Source of the DNA: Candidatus Ruthia magnifica str. Cm (Calyptogena magnifica)
GTDB lineage: Bacteria; Pseudomonadota; Gammaproteobacteria; PS1; Pseudothioglobaceae
Direction: 5' to 3'
DNA length: 64,000 bases
NCBI RefSeq assembly: GCF_000015105.1
Contig: NC_008610.1
Coordinates: 124,001 to 188,000 of the forward strand
Within the stretch, counting starts at the first letter, position 1; each line of letters opens with the position of its first letter. Under the pieces are notes generated by a model. It was not told the DNA's origin, did not search any database, and worked only from the letters and a program-made list of their open reading frames with translations. The position numbers and the translations under genes are program-made. Positions 49,595 through 58,252 of the stretch are shown here, one piece after another.

Positions 49595-50476
49595 ATGCAA
49601 GGTAATATAGCGCTGATTAAAAGACAGCGAGTTATTCAAAAAATTAGACAGTTTTTTGAGCAACAAGCAGTATTAGAAGTTCAAACACCAACACTGATAA
49701 ACACACCAACGAGTGATGCTTATATTGACAGTATTTCATTGAGTGTGAATGCTAATATTGGCATGCAAAACACTCAATATCTACACACTTCTCCAGAGTT
49801 AGAAATGAAAAAATTGCTGGTTCAAGGAAGCGGGGATATTTATCAAATTTGTCAAGTATTTCGTGATAACGAATACGGTGAGCATAATTCTAATGAATTT
49901 ACTTTGCTTGAATACTACCGTCTTGGTTTTGATATTAATCAGTTAATGGCTGATATGGTTAATTTGTTACAAACATTAGGAATTCAAGACAAAGTGCATC
50001 AATTATCCTATGCTCAAGTTTTTAGTCAATATGCAGATATTGATGTTTTAAATACTGATTTTGATGTGCTTAAAGTAATCGCCTCGAAATTAGGCTTGAG
50101 TACTGATTTTGCATGGATTGAAGAGTTACAAATGTTGCTATTTGTGCATTTAGTTGAACCGAAATTAAAAAATATACCCCTATGTTTTATTTATGATTAT
50201 CCTAAATCACAATCTGCATTTGCTAAAGTTAAAAATCAGGTAGCACACCGTTTTGAGTTGTATTTAAATGGGATTGAAGTGGCAAATGGCTATGATGAGT
50301 TGCAAACCAAGGATGAATACCAGCAAGTTTTTACGTGTGAAACTATCAAACGAAAGCAGCTTGGTAAGCCTATATCGCAGATTGGTGTGTCATTTTTATC
50401 TAAGCTTAACAAGTCTTTACCTCAATGCTCTGGTGTGGCGATAGGTATTAATCGATTATTAACACAAATTAGTTAA
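49595..50476 (+). CDS. epmA: EF-P (R)-beta-lysine ligase
   Basis: Truncated lysyl-tRNA-synthetase paralogue (also PoxA/GenX/YjeA) that lysylates Lys34 of EF-P. 293 residues: the class II catalytic core without the anticodon-binding domain. Motif 2 VFRDNEYGEHNSNEFTLLEY and motif 3 GVAIGINRLL are visible, as is LHTSPELEMKKLL. Next to efp, its substrate. The aminomutase EpmB is not in the window. Confidence 0.94.
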   Translation: MQGNIALIKRQRVIQKIRQFFEQQAVLEVQTPTLINTPTSDAYIDSISLSVNANIGMQNTQYLHTSPELEMKKLLVQGSGDIYQICQVFRDNEYGEHNSNEFTLLEYYRLGFDINQLMADMVNLLQTLGIQDKVHQLSYAQVFSQYADIDVLNTDFDVLKVIASKLGLSTDFAWIEELQMLLFVHLVEPKLKNIPLCFIYDYPKSQSAFAKVKNQVAHRFELYLNGIEVANGYDELQTKDEYQQVFTCETIKRKQLGKPISQIGVSFLSKLNKSLPQCSGVAIGINRLLTQIS

Positions 50477-50526
50477 ACTCAGATATAAAATATGGATGAT
50501 TTTAATTAGTTAAAAACAAAAAACTC

Positions 50527-51771
50527 ATGATTAAACTTATCTACCTTGTTCTTTTATTCTCTTTTCCAATACAGGCATTGCAAATTCTACAACCTATTAA
50601 TGATAACCAAGCTGTCCAACAGCAATTAGAGGCACCTCAATTAAATGCACCATTGTCTGTTAAACAATTACTAACCCAATTAAAAAAATCAGCTAAGCTT
50701 GGTGATGCTAGATCACAATTTAGTTTAGCTAATATGTATCATAATGGTATTAATGTAATAGTAGACGATAAATTGGCTTTTTATTGGTATTTACAGGTGG
50801 CTGAACAAGGTTATGTAAGTGCACAATTTAATGTGGCTAATAGTTATTATTATGCTCTAGGGACTGATAAAGATTTAGAACAAGCATTGCATTGGTATAA
50901 AAAATCAGCATTATTGGGATATAGAGCAGCACAACTCAATCTTGCTAAGTTATACGATGTGGGTATTGGCGTTGATAGAGATTTAACATTAGCACAGCGT
51001 TGGTATGAAGCAGCAGCCAATCAATTTGACCCTGAAGCACAATTTTACTTAGCTGATTTTTATGAGCGTGAAGGAGATTCTAGTAAGGCGTTAGATTATT
51101 ATAAAAAGTCTGCAAATCAAGGTTTTGTTAATGCACAAGTCAGATTGTCAGCATTGTATCGAATTGGTTATTTGGTCAAACAAAGTGATATTAAAGCTCT
51201 ATATTGGACATTAATTGCAAGCAATCAAACAGTTAAATTGTTGAAAAAGTTATCATCCAAATCACAAAAAGTAGTGCAGAATAAGCAAGAAAAAAGTGTT
51301 ATTCATCAAAGTATTATTAAGCCAATAGTTATTATTGAACCAATTATGGTAAAGACGCCACAACAGTCGACTATTAATTTAAACGAGCAACTATTTAGCA
51401 ATATAGATCGTCTTATTCCCAGTCAAGATGAAATTTCTAAGTCGCTTAATTATAATACTAAATTAAATACTAATTTGGAAATATTGCTGACCAGTGTTGG
51501 GCAAAATAACCCTATTGTTCAATATAATTTAAGTGCACTTTATAGTAAGGATGGGATTGTGCGTAAAGATAATAGAGCGGCATTTATACTCATGCGCCAG
51601 TCTGCTAATCAAGGCATTATTCAATCGCAAAATATTTTAGCTATCATGTATATGAATGGTATTGGTGTACAGATAGATCACAACAAGGCTTATTATTGGG
51701 CAAACGTAACAGCACAAAAGGGCAGCCAACAAGGTAAACGTATTTTATTATATTTAATTGCTAATTTATAA
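50527..51771 (+). CDS. Secreted Sel1-repeat protein
   Basis: 414 residues. A signal peptide (IKLIYLVLLFSFPIQALQ) is followed by at least four Sel1-like (TPR-type) helical repeats of about 36 residues: around 60-95, 96-131, 132-167 and 168-203, and two more at the C-terminus (about 335-410). Each carries the A-x-x-x-Y/L-x-x-G...A-x-x-W-Y-x-x-A-A pattern, for example SQFSLANMYHNGINVIVDDK. The middle (about 230-325) is a low-complexity linker. Such proteins act as scaffolds in the periplasm or envelope. The partner is unknown. Confidence 0.8.
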   Translation: MIKLIYLVLLFSFPIQALQILQPINDNQAVQQQLEAPQLNAPLSVKQLLTQLKKSAKLGDARSQFSLANMYHNGINVIVDDKLAFYWYLQVAEQGYVSAQFNVANSYYYALGTDKDLEQALHWYKKSALLGYRAAQLNLAKLYDVGIGVDRDLTLAQRWYEAAANQFDPEAQFYLADFYEREGDSSKALDYYKKSANQGFVNAQVRLSALYRIGYLVKQSDIKALYWTLIASNQTVKLLKKLSSKSQKVVQNKQEKSVIHQSIIKPIVIIEPIMVKTPQQSTINLNEQLFSNIDRLIPSQDEISKSLNYNTKLNTNLEILLTSVGQNNPIVQYNLSALYSKDGIVRKDNRAAFILMRQSANQGIIQSQNILAIMYMNGIGVQIDHNKAYYWANVTAQKGSQQGKRILLYLIANL

Positions 51772-51789
51772 ATTTTTAATAATAAACAG

Positions 51790-52165
51790 TGTTTCAAATT
51801 TTTGCATTAGAAGATATGACACACAGTGAGGGTTCTTATGCGATAATTGTAGACATTGCTGCTTTCATAAGCTTGAAGATGAAGATACAGGTGATATTTT
51901 TTTACTGATATGATTTGGTTGCCATATAGACGAATAAAGTTGTCAATGCCTTCACTTGAGATATGTCAATAACTAGTACCAAATTGTTTAATCATTAGCC
52001 AAAATTGGGTTAATAAATTTAATTGGTTACCAAGCACGTATGTTTATCGACTTTTGTATGATTGGTACTCATTAGTGAAGATGTAGAAACTGTATATTTA
52101 TTAGGTATTTCTGTACGTATCGGATGAAGATGAAATTGATTTGCATATAATTAACTGGATGAAAT
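51790..52165 (+). pseudogene. ycgN: Decayed ycgN (UPF0260 cysteine-rich protein)
   Basis: In shifting frames: FALEDMTHSE, CDNCRHCCFHKLEDEDTGDI, FFTDMI, then VPNCLIISQNWVNKFNWLPS with TYVYRLLYDW, and SDEDEIDLHIINW at the end. This is the YcgN/UPF0260 order (LEDMTxxEWExLCDxCGxCCLHKLEDEDTG, FNWLPSTCAYRLL, DHIxxW). Several frameshifts and stops break it, and the VACRLLD-CRCxNY block is scrambled. The original function is unknown; its cysteines suggest a metal or iron-sulfur site. Confidence 0.85.
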
Positions 52166-52209
52166 GATGGAAATATATACATTATTACTATTAGGATTTT
52201 TTGGCTAAT

Positions 52210-52432
52210 GCTATCTTAGCAAGCTGGCTACATGGGTATATATTAAATACTATTTTTGTCAAATTAATTAAGGGTAAAGTATCTATTGAAGTAATTGTAG
52301 AAGCCAATGGATGCTTTAGGTAAAATTTACTTCTTTACTGATATCCGCAATTTAACAGACGATAAAATTACACATCGTTGGGGTTATAAGAATAAGGTTA
52401 AAGCTGAGATTAGTTTTAACATTAAAGGAAAA
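52210..52432 (+). pseudogene. DUF2914-domain gene remnant
   Basis: The frame at 52307-52432 reads [20 protein letters not shown] and [20 protein letters not shown]. This matches the DUF2914 pattern (VYFFTDIRxxxGxxITHRWxYxGKxxAExxFxIxGxRWRV). The domain end (WRV) is missing; the frame runs into the argG ribosome site. Upstream residues such as SWLHGYILNTIFVKLIKGKV (about 52215-52280) may belong to the same gene in another frame. A gene fragment, not functional. Confidence 0.65.
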
Positions 52433-52433
52433 C

Positions 52434-53645
52434 ATGAACAAAATAAATATAAAAAAAGTGGTACTCGCCTATTCTGGCGGACTAGATACAAGCATTATCG
52501 TTAAATGGCTACAAGATACCTATCGGTGTGAAGTGGTTACCTTTACAGCTGATATTGGTCAAGGTGAGGAGGTAGAGCTTGCACGCACTAAGGCAAAAGC
52601 CGCGGGTGTCAAAGAGGTTTATATTGAAAATTTACGTGAAGAATTTGTACGTGATTTTGTATTTCCGATGTTTCGAGCTAATGCCATTTATGAAGGTGAA
52701 TATTTATTAGGCACTTCCATTGCTCGTCCGCTTATCTCTAAGCGTTTAGTAGAAATTGCCCATCAGGAAGACGCAGATGCAATTAGCCACGGCGCAACAG
52801 GAAAAGGTAATGATCAAGTTCGTTTTGAGTTAAATGCTTATGCATTAGACGCAGATATACAAGTCATTGCGCCTTGGCGTGAATGGGATTTGTCCTCACG
52901 TGAAAGTTTAATGGACTATGCACAAAAGCACGGTATTGAAATTGATTATAAAAAACAATTAAAAAAATCCCCTTATTCAATGGATGCAAATTTATTGCAT
53001 ATTTCTTATGAAGGTGGTATTTTAGAAGACCCCTGGGCAGAGCCTGAAGAAGATATGTGGCGTTGGACAGTTTCACCTGAAAATGCACCTAATAAGGCAG
53101 AATATGTTGAGATTACTTTCAAAAAAGGCGGCATTATAGCCATCAATGGCAAAACAATGAGTCCCGCTTCAGTGATGGAAGATTTAAACAAACGTGCAGG
53201 TGCGCATGGCATTGGTCGTAATGATATTGTAGAAAATCGTTTTGTGGGTATGAAATCTCGTGGTTGTTATGAAACACCTGCAGGAACTGTCATGTTAAAG
53301 GCGCATCGCGCTATGGAATCACTCACCCTTGATCAAGCAGCAGCACATCTTAAGGATGAACTCATGCCCAAATATGCCGAAATGGTTTATAACGGCTTTT
53401 GGTTTGCACCAGAGCGCAAAATGCTACAAGCTGCCATTGATAATACTCAAGAAATAGTCAATGGTATTGTTCGTCTTAAGTTCTACAAAGGCAATGTCAC
53501 TGTTGTAGGTCGACAATCTAAGGATAGTTTATTCAGTGAAAAAATCGCTACTTTTGAGGATGATGAAGGGGCATACAATCAAAAAGATGCAGCTGGATTT
53601 ATCAAGCTTAATGCATTGCGCCTGCGACTTAAGGCATTAAAGTAG
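52434..53645 (+). CDS. argG: Argininosuccinate synthase
   Basis: Joins citrulline and aspartate with ATP in arginine synthesis. 403 residues. PP-loop [18 protein letters not shown] near residue 10, [31 protein letters not shown] and [16 protein letters not shown] are all in place. Start ATG 52434 follows AAAGGAAA. The 5' end abuts a DUF2914 remnant, so its promoter may lie in old coding sequence. Confidence 0.97.
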   Translation: MNKINIKKVVLAYSGGLDTSIIVKWLQDTYRCEVVTFTADIGQGEEVELARTKAKAAGVKEVYIENLREEFVRDFVFPMFRANAIYEGEYLLGTSIARPLISKRLVEIAHQEDADAISHGATGKGNDQVRFELNAYALDADIQVIAPWREWDLSSRESLMDYAQKHGIEIDYKKQLKKSPYSMDANLLHISYEGGILEDPWAEPEEDMWRWTVSPENAPNKAEYVEITFKKGGIIAINGKTMSPASVMEDLNKRAGAHGIGRNDIVENRFVGMKSRGCYETPAGTVMLKAHRAMESLTLDQAAAHLKDELMPKYAEMVYNGFWFAPERKMLQAAIDNTQEIVNGIVRLKFYKGNVTVVGRQSKDSLFSEKIATFEDDEGAYNQKDAAGFIKLNALRLRLKALK

Positions 53646-53718
53646 TATATGCTTTCTTGGGTTAAGAAGAATTGTATTCTAAATACTTGATTTAGAATAC
53701 AAAAATTAAATATAAAGT

Positions 53719-53792
53719 TGGAGGCTGGGACCGGAATCGAACCGGTCTATAAGGCTTTGCAGGCCCCTGCATAACCGCTTTGCTACCCAGCC
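53719..53792 (-). tRNA. tRNA-Cys (GCA)
   Basis: 74 nt with encoded CCA. Acceptor GGCTGGG/CCCAGCC, D-arm GCAAAGCGGTTATGC, anticodon loop CCTGCAA with GCA, T-arm CCGGTTCGATTCCGG. The purine-rich D-loop and discriminator T match bacterial tRNA-Cys. Confidence 0.95.
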
Positions 53793-53855
53793 ATGTTAAA
53801 ACTTACAAAGGCGATAATAAAAAGACTTATATTAATCTTTTTTTGAAAACTTAAT

Positions 53856-53869
53856 CTCTAAATTTAGAG
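53856..53869. repeat. 14-bp palindrome at the 3' end of tRNA-Gly
   Basis: CTCTAAATTTAGAG reads the same on both strands and overlaps the last two bases of the tRNA-Gly gene. It may form a weak hairpin in the tRNA trailer. It could also be chance in AT-rich DNA. Confidence 0.4.
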
Positions 53870-53940
53870 CGGGAAACGAGATTCGAACTCGCGACATTCA
53901 CGTTGGCAACGTGACGCTCTACCAGCTGAGCTATTCCCGC
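53868..53940 (-). tRNA. tRNA-Gly (GCC), CCA not encoded
   Basis: 73 nt without CCA. Acceptor GCGGGAA/TTCCCGC, D-arm TAGCTCAGCTGGTAGAGC, anticodon loop TTGCCAA with GCC, T-arm GCGAGTTCGAATCTCGT. The bases following the discriminator T are CTA instead of CCA, so the tail must be added by tRNA nucleotidyltransferase. The other four tRNAs in the window do encode CCA. Confidence 0.94.
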
Positions 53941-53992
53941 ATAGGTGATGAATTATAGTGTTTTTTAGATAATAGTCAAGTCAGGCTTTGCA

Positions 53993-54577
53993 TTAATTAT
54001 TAAAAGTTTTACGCCCTTCTTTTAGATAGATAAACCCGGACCATAAGGTTAAAGAAGTTGCTATTAATAATAAAACAACACCGATTTTAAAACTTGGCAG
54101 TCCAAAAAAAGGTTGCTGATATAACAAAAATAAAATGGCAAATATTTGTACAAAAGTTTTCACTTTACCCATCCAAGAAACACTGACATTTGATCTTTGT
54201 CCAATAGCTCCCATCCATTCTCTAAGTGCTGAGACTAAAATTTCACGTGAAATAATAATAAGAGCACAAACGCTAATATACCAATGTGTGTCAGTTGGGT
54301 AAAAGTCCACTAAGAGGATGAGTGCAGTGGAAACCATAAGCTTATCCGCAACAGGATCTAAAAAAGCACCAAGTTGTGAGGTCATATTTAGCCTTCTTGC
54401 TAGGTAACCATCAAAATAATCAGTTGCACTAATAAGTACATAAGTACCCGTAAGCAAAAAATTAATCCAAGTAAACACAGGCATTATAGAGTAAGCAGGT
54501 TGGAAATAATATAAACTTACAAACACTGGAATTAGAAAAATTCTTGACAGGGTTAGAATGTTTGGAATCGTGGTCAT
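53993..54577 (-). CDS. pgsA: CDP-diacylglycerol-glycerol-3-phosphate 3-phosphatidyltransferase
   Basis: Makes phosphatidylglycerol phosphate, precursor of phosphatidylglycerol and cardiolipin, in the inner membrane. 194 residues from ATG 54577 (MTTIPNILTLSRI). The longer in-frame version from 54673 reads through tRNA-Arg and is rejected. The CDP-alcohol phosphotransferase motif is complete: ATDYFDGYLARRL followed by GAFLDPVADKLM (D-x2-D-G-x2-A-R-x8-G-x3-D-x3-D). Confidence 0.95.
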   Translation of the reverse strand: MTTIPNILTLSRIFLIPVFVSLYYFQPAYSIMPVFTWINFLLTGTYVLISATDYFDGYLARRLNMTSQLGAFLDPVADKLMVSTALILLVDFYPTDTHWYISVCALIIISREILVSALREWMGAIGQRSNVSVSWMGKVKTFVQIFAILFLLYQQPFFGLPSFKIGVVLLLIATSLTLWSGFIYLKEGRKTFNN

Positions 54578-54611
54578 AGATTGGTTGTTATGACAAGTGT
54601 TGAAAAATATA

Positions 54612-54688
54612 TGGTGCGCTCGGCTGGAGTTGAACCTGCAACCGCTCGGTTCGTAGCCGAGTACTCTATCCAATTGAGCTACGAGCGC
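54612..54688 (-). tRNA. tRNA-Arg (ACG)
   Basis: 77 nt with encoded CCA. Acceptor GCGCTCG/CGAGCGC, D-arm AGCTCAATTGGATAGAGT, anticodon loop CTACGAA with ACG (A34 to be edited to inosine by TadA), T-arm GCAGGTTCAACTCCAGC. It is 34 bases upstream of pgsA on the same strand. Confidence 0.95.
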
Positions 54689-54741
54689 ATCAAGGGCGTT
54701 ATTATCGCTATATTTATATTAAAGGTCAAGGTGATTTGAGT

Positions 54742-55995
54742 TTATTTTTTTAGTAAATCAACCAGCTCATTCATCTTTACTGTTCTAGAACCTTTTATTA
54801 GTACAGTAGCGTGAACATGATTGGCTAACAGGTGGTTGGCTAATTGTTGTTTGCTGTCAAAGTGAATACCATAGTAGTGCTGTGTTAGCTTACCATAGCT
54901 ATAAAAAGTATCAGCAGATTTTTTGGCTAATTGGCCGATTTTAAGGTGGAGTTCCTCTGAATCATTACCTAATTCTCTCATAGCGCCAAGTACGACAATT
55001 TTTTCTCCAGAAAAATCTTGTAATGCTTTAAGTGCAGTAGTCGTGGAATGTGGATTGGCATTGTAAGTGTCATCAATAATTCTAAATTTTTTTGTGTTGA
55101 TAACCTCTAACCTGCCATGTTCTGCCTTCGTTACTTCCAAGCCTTGCTTGATTAGATTGATATCAATCCCTAGTGCATAAGCACAGGTACTAGCTGCCAA
55201 GGCATTTTCAATGTTATGCGTACCAATCAAATTAAGTGTGACTGATATTTTTTGCTTATAAATGTTTAAATCAAATTTATTATTAACAAGTTTGCTAGCA
55301 AAAATATCACCACCTTTTCCAAAACTAACGTCACCCGTAAAAGTGTCTTGAGTATTAACAATGTTATGCGAGTTATTTGAGTAAATCTCACCTTTAGCTT
55401 TGACTAAATTATCAAATCCTCCAAATTCACCAATGTGCGCATCAAGTGTATTGGTTACAATGGCAATATTAGGATTAACTAAGGAGCAAAGATGTGCAAT
55501 TTCTCCCAAATGATTAGCCCCCATTTCAATCACTGCATATTGGTGTTGCTCTTCCAGTGTCAATAATGTCATTGGTACGCCCAGATGATTATTCAAATTA
55601 CCCTGAGTTTTTAGCGTTGGTGCTTGCAAATTTAAGATATTTGCCAGCATGTTTTTAGTGGTAGTTTTGCCGTTACTACCCGTAATAGCAATAACGATAG
55701 GCTTGATGTTTTTAAGGTGCCAACTGGCAATTGTATTCAGTGCAATTTGTGTGTCGTCTACCACTAATGTTGGTAACTGATTATTTACAGGTTTGTTAGC
55801 AACAATTGCCACTGCACCCATTTGTTGTGCTTGATCAATGTAGTCATGCGCATCAAAGTTGTCGCCAGTCAAAGCTAAAAATAGTGCACCATTCATATGT
55901 TTGCGAGTGTCAGTACAAACGTCTTTAAATTCAACATTGGTAGTACAATCTGTTTTTAATATTTTGGCAATGGTGCTTGTGGTAGTTTGCAGCAT
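54742..55995 (-). CDS. murF: UDP-N-acetylmuramoyl-tripeptide-D-alanyl-D-alanine ligase
   Basis: Adds D-Ala-D-Ala to the UDP-MurNAc-tripeptide in peptidoglycan synthesis. 417 residues. Mur-ligase motifs: ITGSNGKTTTKNMLANIL, QGNLNNHLGVPMTLL, IEMGANHLGEIAHL, DDTYNANPHSTTTAL and VLGAMRELG. It follows murE on the same strand but is separated from it by about 640 bases of eroded DNA. Confidence 0.95.
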   Translation of the reverse strand: MLQTTTSTIAKILKTDCTTNVEFKDVCTDTRKHMNGALFLALTGDNFDAHDYIDQAQQMGAVAIVANKPVNNQLPTLVVDDTQIALNTIASWHLKNIKPIVIAITGSNGKTTTKNMLANILNLQAPTLKTQGNLNNHLGVPMTLLTLEEQHQYAVIEMGANHLGEIAHLCSLVNPNIAIVTNTLDAHIGEFGGFDNLVKAKGEIYSNNSHNIVNTQDTFTGDVSFGKGGDIFASKLVNNKFDLNIYKQKISVTLNLIGTHNIENALAASTCAYALGIDINLIKQGLEVTKAEHGRLEVINTKKFRIIDDTYNANPHSTTTALKALQDFSGEKIVVLGAMRELGNDSEELHLKIGQLAKKSADTFYSYGKLTQHYYGIHFDSKQQLANHLLANHVHATVLIKGSRTVKMNELVDLLKK

Positions 55996-56021
55996 GAGGG
56001 CCTATGATTAGTTTGTTCCAT

Positions 56022-56219
56022 TATAAAACGTCTTCAAAGAGACAACAAACATCTATTTGCAAAATTTTAGAGATTTTTAATAAATGTTCAATATTAAAAT
56101 GTTTATCTTTTGCACCAACTTTAAGCATAGAGAAAATACTAACAGATTCATATTCCATTTCTAATGCCAATGCTAATTGCGATGTTCCTTTTTCATACGT
56201 TGTTTTTAAACTGTATAAC
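56022..56219 (-). pseudogene. Remnant of an XRE/Cro-CI-type helix-turn-helix regulator gene
   Basis: Reading leftward: YSLKTTYEKGTSQLALALEM, EYESVSIFSMLKV and then NIEHLLKISKILQIDVCCLF, ending at TAA 56022-56024. The pattern LRxxKGxSQxxLA...xxSxxxxxLxGxKxxxxxxLLKIAxxLxVxxxxLF is that of XRE-family DNA-binding domains. There is no good start codon and ribosome site, and the frame is preceded by a palindrome, so it is a fragment or a barely preserved gene. A plus-strand open frame over the same DNA is considered a shadow. Confidence 0.5.
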
Positions 56220-56221
56220 TC

Positions 56222-56258
56222 AAAAACTATTATAGTAAATATTACTATAATAGTTTTT
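56222..56258. repeat. Perfect 17-bp inverted repeat with 3-base centre
   Basis: AAAAACTATTATAGTAA, centre ATA, TTACTATAATAGTTTTT. It lies just upstream of the HTH remnant in the place of a promoter or operator. It may have been the autoregulatory operator of that gene; an AT-only hairpin with trailing T run could also act as a weak terminator. Confidence 0.7.
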
Positions 56259-56637
56259 TATCAATACAACAATAGGAGGAAAAAATAAAAATATTAGTAT
56301 TTGGCAGATTTACTATCTTTGTCAGTATATACACAGAGTGATATATATTTTGATATTGTGGTTTAATAAAACAACATAAAAAATAGTATTAATATTAGCG
56401 GAACTTAAAGTACAAAAAAATAATTACAATGCGTTAATTGGAAAACGTTTGAATGATAGTATAGCTATTGAATTAAAATGCACTAAATGGTAAATAATGT
56501 TGTAACAGTAGTAGCAATTTCTGGTAGAAATATTGGTGTTAGTTTATTGTTTTGTTTTTTAAACAGGAAAAATTATTTCTAATCAGAGACTTTATTTGTT
56601 AATTTTCATTAGTAAGTAAGACTTTTCCAATTAAAGG

Positions 56638-58032
56638 TTAAATAGCTTTAGTGCTATTTTGTGCAATTTCTAAGTCATTTAGGTAGATTGTTTTATCAGA
56701 GAATTGTTGTATGGTTTCATGTCCTTTGCCAGCAATTAGTAAGCATTCATTTTCTTTGAGTGTTGTGATTGCCGTTTCGATAGCAAGCTGTCTATTTTCA
56801 ATAATGTCTAATTTGTAACTATCGTCAATGCCACTTAAGATGTTTTCAATAATGGTTTTTGGATTTTCAGACCTAGGGTTGTCATTGGTTAAAATAATAG
56901 TATCCGCTAGATTTGAGGCAATTTTGCCCATTTCTGCGCGTTTATCTTTGTCTCGGTTACCGCCACAACCAAAGACAATACGAATTTTGAAGTTTGGATA
57001 GTGTTTTTTCAAAGTGGTGATGGCATTCCCGATGGCATCAGGTGTATGGGCATAATCTATCCAAGCAAGATGAGGCTCAATTCTTTGCATTCTACCAGGT
57101 GGTGGCAATAGTTGATAAAATAGCGGAATAATATCATCACGTTTAAATCCAAGCGCCTCAACACTGTTCAATGCTGCCAAAATGTTCAGTAAATTAAACT
57201 CACCTAAAAATGGGATTTCAAAAACATAATGGTCTAATTGCACTAAAAAGCCTTGTTCAATGGTTTTGATTGAGTCAAAATCACCTAGAGAGTAGCTGAT
57301 TCGTTTTTTATCTTTAGTGATATTTAGAAAATGTTTGTAATGACTATCATCTTGGTTAAGAATAACAGATTCAACAGTATCAAGAACAAATAATTTTTCT
57401 TTGGTTGCTTGATATTTATCAAGTGTGTGATGATAATCAAGATGATCTTGAGTAAGATTGGTAAATATTGCTTGTTTAATATTCAATCCAGCAATTCTAT
57501 CTTGAGTGAGTGCGTGTGAAGAAACCTCAAGTATGGCGTGATGAATATTGTTTTGATAGTAATTATCTAATACTTGGTAAAGCGTCAAAATATCTGGCGT
57601 TGTATTAAGGGATAACTGTTGACTATGAGTGATACCTAAAGTGCCAATTAAACCATTTTTAATCCCAAGTTTGGTTAGTAATTGCGAGATAAAGTAGGCA
57701 ACAGAAGTTTTACCATTCGTACCTGTGATACTAATGATATTAACTTTTATAGCATTTTTATAAAAAGTATTTGCCAGTGTTTGTAAATATTGAGATAAGT
57801 TGTCAATACGAATAGATGGAATGACACATTCTATCTCTTTTGAGTCAACTAATATAGCAACGCAGCCTTTGTCGATTGCTTGGTTGATATAATCAGCACC
57901 GTGTGTTAATTTCCCTTGAAGTGCAATAAACAAATCTCCAGGTTGTGTGCTTTGAGCATTAAGACACAAGCCCTTTATCTCTATGTCTATCTTAGTTTGT
58001 ACAATATTGGCTAAAAGCTGAGAAATATTCAT
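56638..58032 (-). CDS. murE: UDP-MurNAc-tripeptide synthetase (meso-diaminopimelate-adding)
   Basis: Adds meso-diaminopimelate to UDP-MurNAc-L-Ala-D-Glu. 464 residues. Motifs: ISITGTNGKTSVAYFISQLL (ATP), LNTTPDILTLYQVL, LEVSSHALTQDRIAGL, FTNLTQDHLDYH, and the DAP-selecting box LTNDNPRSENP (DNPR), which supports diaminopimelate rather than lysine as substrate. lysA in this window uses the same diaminopimelate pool. Confidence 0.96.
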   Translation of the reverse strand: MNISQLLANIVQTKIDIEIKGLCLNAQSTQPGDLFIALQGKLTHGADYINQAIDKGCVAILVDSKEIECVIPSIRIDNLSQYLQTLANTFYKNAIKVNIISITGTNGKTSVAYFISQLLTKLGIKNGLIGTLGITHSQQLSLNTTPDILTLYQVLDNYYQNNIHHAILEVSSHALTQDRIAGLNIKQAIFTNLTQDHLDYHHTLDKYQATKEKLFVLDTVESVILNQDDSHYKHFLNITKDKKRISYSLGDFDSIKTIEQGFLVQLDHYVFEIPFLGEFNLLNILAALNSVEALGFKRDDIIPLFYQLLPPPGRMQRIEPHLAWIDYAHTPDAIGNAITTLKKHYPNFKIRIVFGCGGNRDKDKRAEMGKIASNLADTIILTNDNPRSENPKTIIENILSGIDDSYKLDIIENRQLAIETAITTLKENECLLIAGKGHETIQQFSDKTIYLNDLEIAQNSTKAI

Positions 58033-58252
58033 AATAGGTATTATAAGATTTTTTACAAGTTATATAGCGAGACTGTAAATATTTTTTATAAAACTATCTT
58101 TAAATTGCCTACTTTTCGTTATACTCTGCACATAACTAATGTTTTTTCTTGATTTTGAACAAAGATGTTGTTTTTAGTATATCTTTCTAGGTGAAAAATC
58201 AGTTAAAATTTTGGTCATTTTTTTAACAAATAGTTTTCTGGGGAGAAAGTAT

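Larger units (their letters stand above)
55996..56637. other. Eroded DNA between murE and murF
   Basis: In related bacteria murE and murF are adjacent. This 642-base gap holds an HTH-type gene remnant (56022-56219), a perfect palindrome (56222-56258) and, from 56290, AT-rich sequence with broken plus-strand stretches such as ALIGKRLNDSIAIELKCTKW which I cannot assign. Confidence 0.45.

Noticed and set aside
53993-54673. Long form of pgsA starting at 54673 with a 32-residue N-terminal extension
   Set aside because: The extension is a translation of the tRNA-Arg gene; MTTIPNILTLSRI at 54577 is the family start.
56004-56288. 94-codon plus-strand frame
   Set aside because: The opposite strand reads as an XRE-type helix-turn-helix remnant, and this frame is its shadow.
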